From contig NW_026292692.1 in the NCBI RefSeq assembly GCF_023091745.1, positions 434,001 through 498,000 of the forward strand: a stretch of 64,000 nt of DNA, read 5' to 3'. This DNA is from Budorcas taxicolor (taxonomy: Eukaryota > Chordata > Mammalia > Artiodactyla > Bovidae). The notes below the pieces were generated by a model that saw only the letters and a list, made by a program, of their open reading frames with translations, did no database searches and had not been told where the DNA came from. This document shows positions 63,218-64,000 of the stretch, one piece after another. Each line of letters opens with the position of its first letter. The first letter of the stretch is position 1. A program made the translations under genes and the position numbers.

Positions 63218-64000
63218 GTGAGGGATCCTTTCCCTGCTTCGTCGGGAAAGAATTCCCGGCGTTCCCGTCGCATCTCAAGAGGAGGCCCTCTCAACAGGAA
63301 CGGCGAGAGGAACTCCAGTGTCGTGCCACCATTCCAAGAGTCAACCAGATGTCTCAGTCCATTCCAGAGGAACCTCTTTTCCCTTCACCGGCTCGTCTTT
63401 CACGCCGAGGATCGACTCACACCAAGGTGGCACTTGGCACAGCCCTGTCGGAAAGCCTCGTGGGAATGCCTCGAGGGAAAGCCTCGAGGGAAAGCCACAG
63501 ACCCCTTTATCCACGTGACAGGAAGCGTGACCCTACTGCTGCAGCTGGGGAGGAAAGCGCACGTGCATGCTCCCACTCGAGACGAGGCCTGACTCCCCTG
63601 CGGAGACTCAGAGGCACCCCAAAATCCATGTCAACAGTGGAGAGGAATTCTCAGGTTCCGGCCCGACTCCACACAAGGTCTTAGGCCCCGGCATCGCCGG
63701 GAGAGGACTCCCGAGATGTCCCGTAGCATCTCGCATGGGGACTGGCCCTTCCTGAGGCCACCAGAGCGGGTCCCTGAGGTCCCCGTCGTAACTCGAGAAG
63801 ACCTGCCGCAACTCGAGAATATCCAGGAGGTTCTCCCCTGCAGGCGAGATGAGGCCCATTTCCGCAGAGGCTTCTCGGGGCTAATCACACCTCACCTCTG
63901 GAACGTCGAAAGGGTCCTTCACACCCTTGGTGCAACTCAAGAAGTTCCCCGACATACCCGTCTCCACCTGAGAGGAAACGCGAGGGTCCCGCCGATATCC
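63218..64000. repeat. Satellite monomer, right end, truncated by the window
   Basis: Landmark 63,218. It resembles the monomer at 59,983 (CCAGTGTCGTGCC, GTCGGAAAGCC) at an offset of 3,235 bp. The array runs off the end of the window still in phase, so the satellite continues to the right, as it does to the left of position 1. Confidence 0.75.

Larger units (their letters stand above)
1..64000. repeat. Satellite I-like tandem array, 815-816 bp monomer (ruminant, probably caprine)
   Basis: The window is filled end to end by about 78.5 head-to-tail copies of one GC-rich monomer (about 60% GC by spot count), all in the same orientation. I phased monomers on the block GTGAGGGATCC that precedes GAATTC; the 78 positions are given in the regional entries. 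Spacing is 815 or 816 bp except for 811 (535 to 1,346), 814 (8,685 to 9,499 and 25,804 to 26,618), 813 (44,544 to 45,357), 790 (three times after 54 kb) and 810-813 in the error-rich patch. Known family: sheep/goat satellite I has an approximately 816-820 bp unit released by EcoRI and BamHI, is built of about 31-bp subrepeats, and lies in pericentromeric heterochromatin of acrocentric autosomes. The assignment is recognition from length, sites and subrepeat structure, not a database match. No interspersed element interrupts the array. Confidence 0.9.

Noticed and set aside
1..64000. CRISPR array
   Set aside because: The repeat unit is about 815 bp with no short repeat/spacer alternation. The 13-bp and 31-bp subrepeats are direct repeats without unique spacers.
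1..64000. rDNA or tRNA gene cluster as the source of the tandem repeat
   Set aside because: The unit is too short for rDNA, and no rRNA or tRNA motifs were recognised on either strand.

Overview
The whole 64 kb window is one uninterrupted tandem array of a GC-rich satellite with a monomer of 815-816 bp. Seventy-eight copies of a fixed landmark (a GTGAGGGATCC-like block just upstream of a GAATTC) recur from position 535 to 63,218, and the spacing is nearly always 815 or 816 bp. I see no protein-coding gene, RNA gene, transposon, SINE/LINE, CRISPR array or unique sequence. The many open frames are a by-product of a stop-poor repeat and fall at the same place in every monomer.

The length, the roughly 31-bp internal subrepeat, one EcoRI and usually one BamHI site per monomer, and the GC/CpG-rich character fit the ruminant satellite I family: the ~816-820 bp sheep/goat satellite I (ovine 1.714 g/ml type), a relative of the bovine 1.715 satellite. 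The likely source is therefore a pericentromere of a caprine bovid (sheep, goat or close relative). Family assignment is by recognition and needs a database match. I cannot tell the species.

Layout. 1-4.45 kb: loosely related monomers. 4.45-5.8 kb and 12.65-13.96 kb: two copies of a monomer pair, bracketing a three-monomer higher-order repeat (period 2,445-2,446 bp) at about 6.2-12.8 kb. 13.6-23.36 kb: a six-monomer unit of 4,891 bp present twice, with about 4.5 kb apparently identical between copies. 23.4-25.4 kb: a block that recurs at 48.6-50.6 kb. 25.4-30.2 kb: mixed monomers. 30.2-35.5 kb: a four-monomer duplication (offset 3,263 bp) containing a one-monomer tandem duplication and a visible conversion tract. 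35.5-39.2 kb: mixed. 39.23-41.97 kb: a patch with about 30 single-base indels, probably unpolished sequence. 42-45.9 kb: mixed. 45.9-50.6 kb: an island of monomer types otherwise typical of 12-28 kb. 50.6-54.3 kb: mixed. 54.3-64 kb: a young higher-order domain containing three 790-bp monomers, each short by exactly two units of an internal 13-bp repeat.

The window shows satellite turnover at several scales: 13-bp slippage, one-monomer unequal exchange, 3-, 4- and 6-monomer amplification, and short conversion tracts. I found no undescribed gene system. The most useful observations are the error-rich patch, the near-identical 4.9 kb duplication, the conversion tract at 35,023-35,216 and the 790-bp domain.
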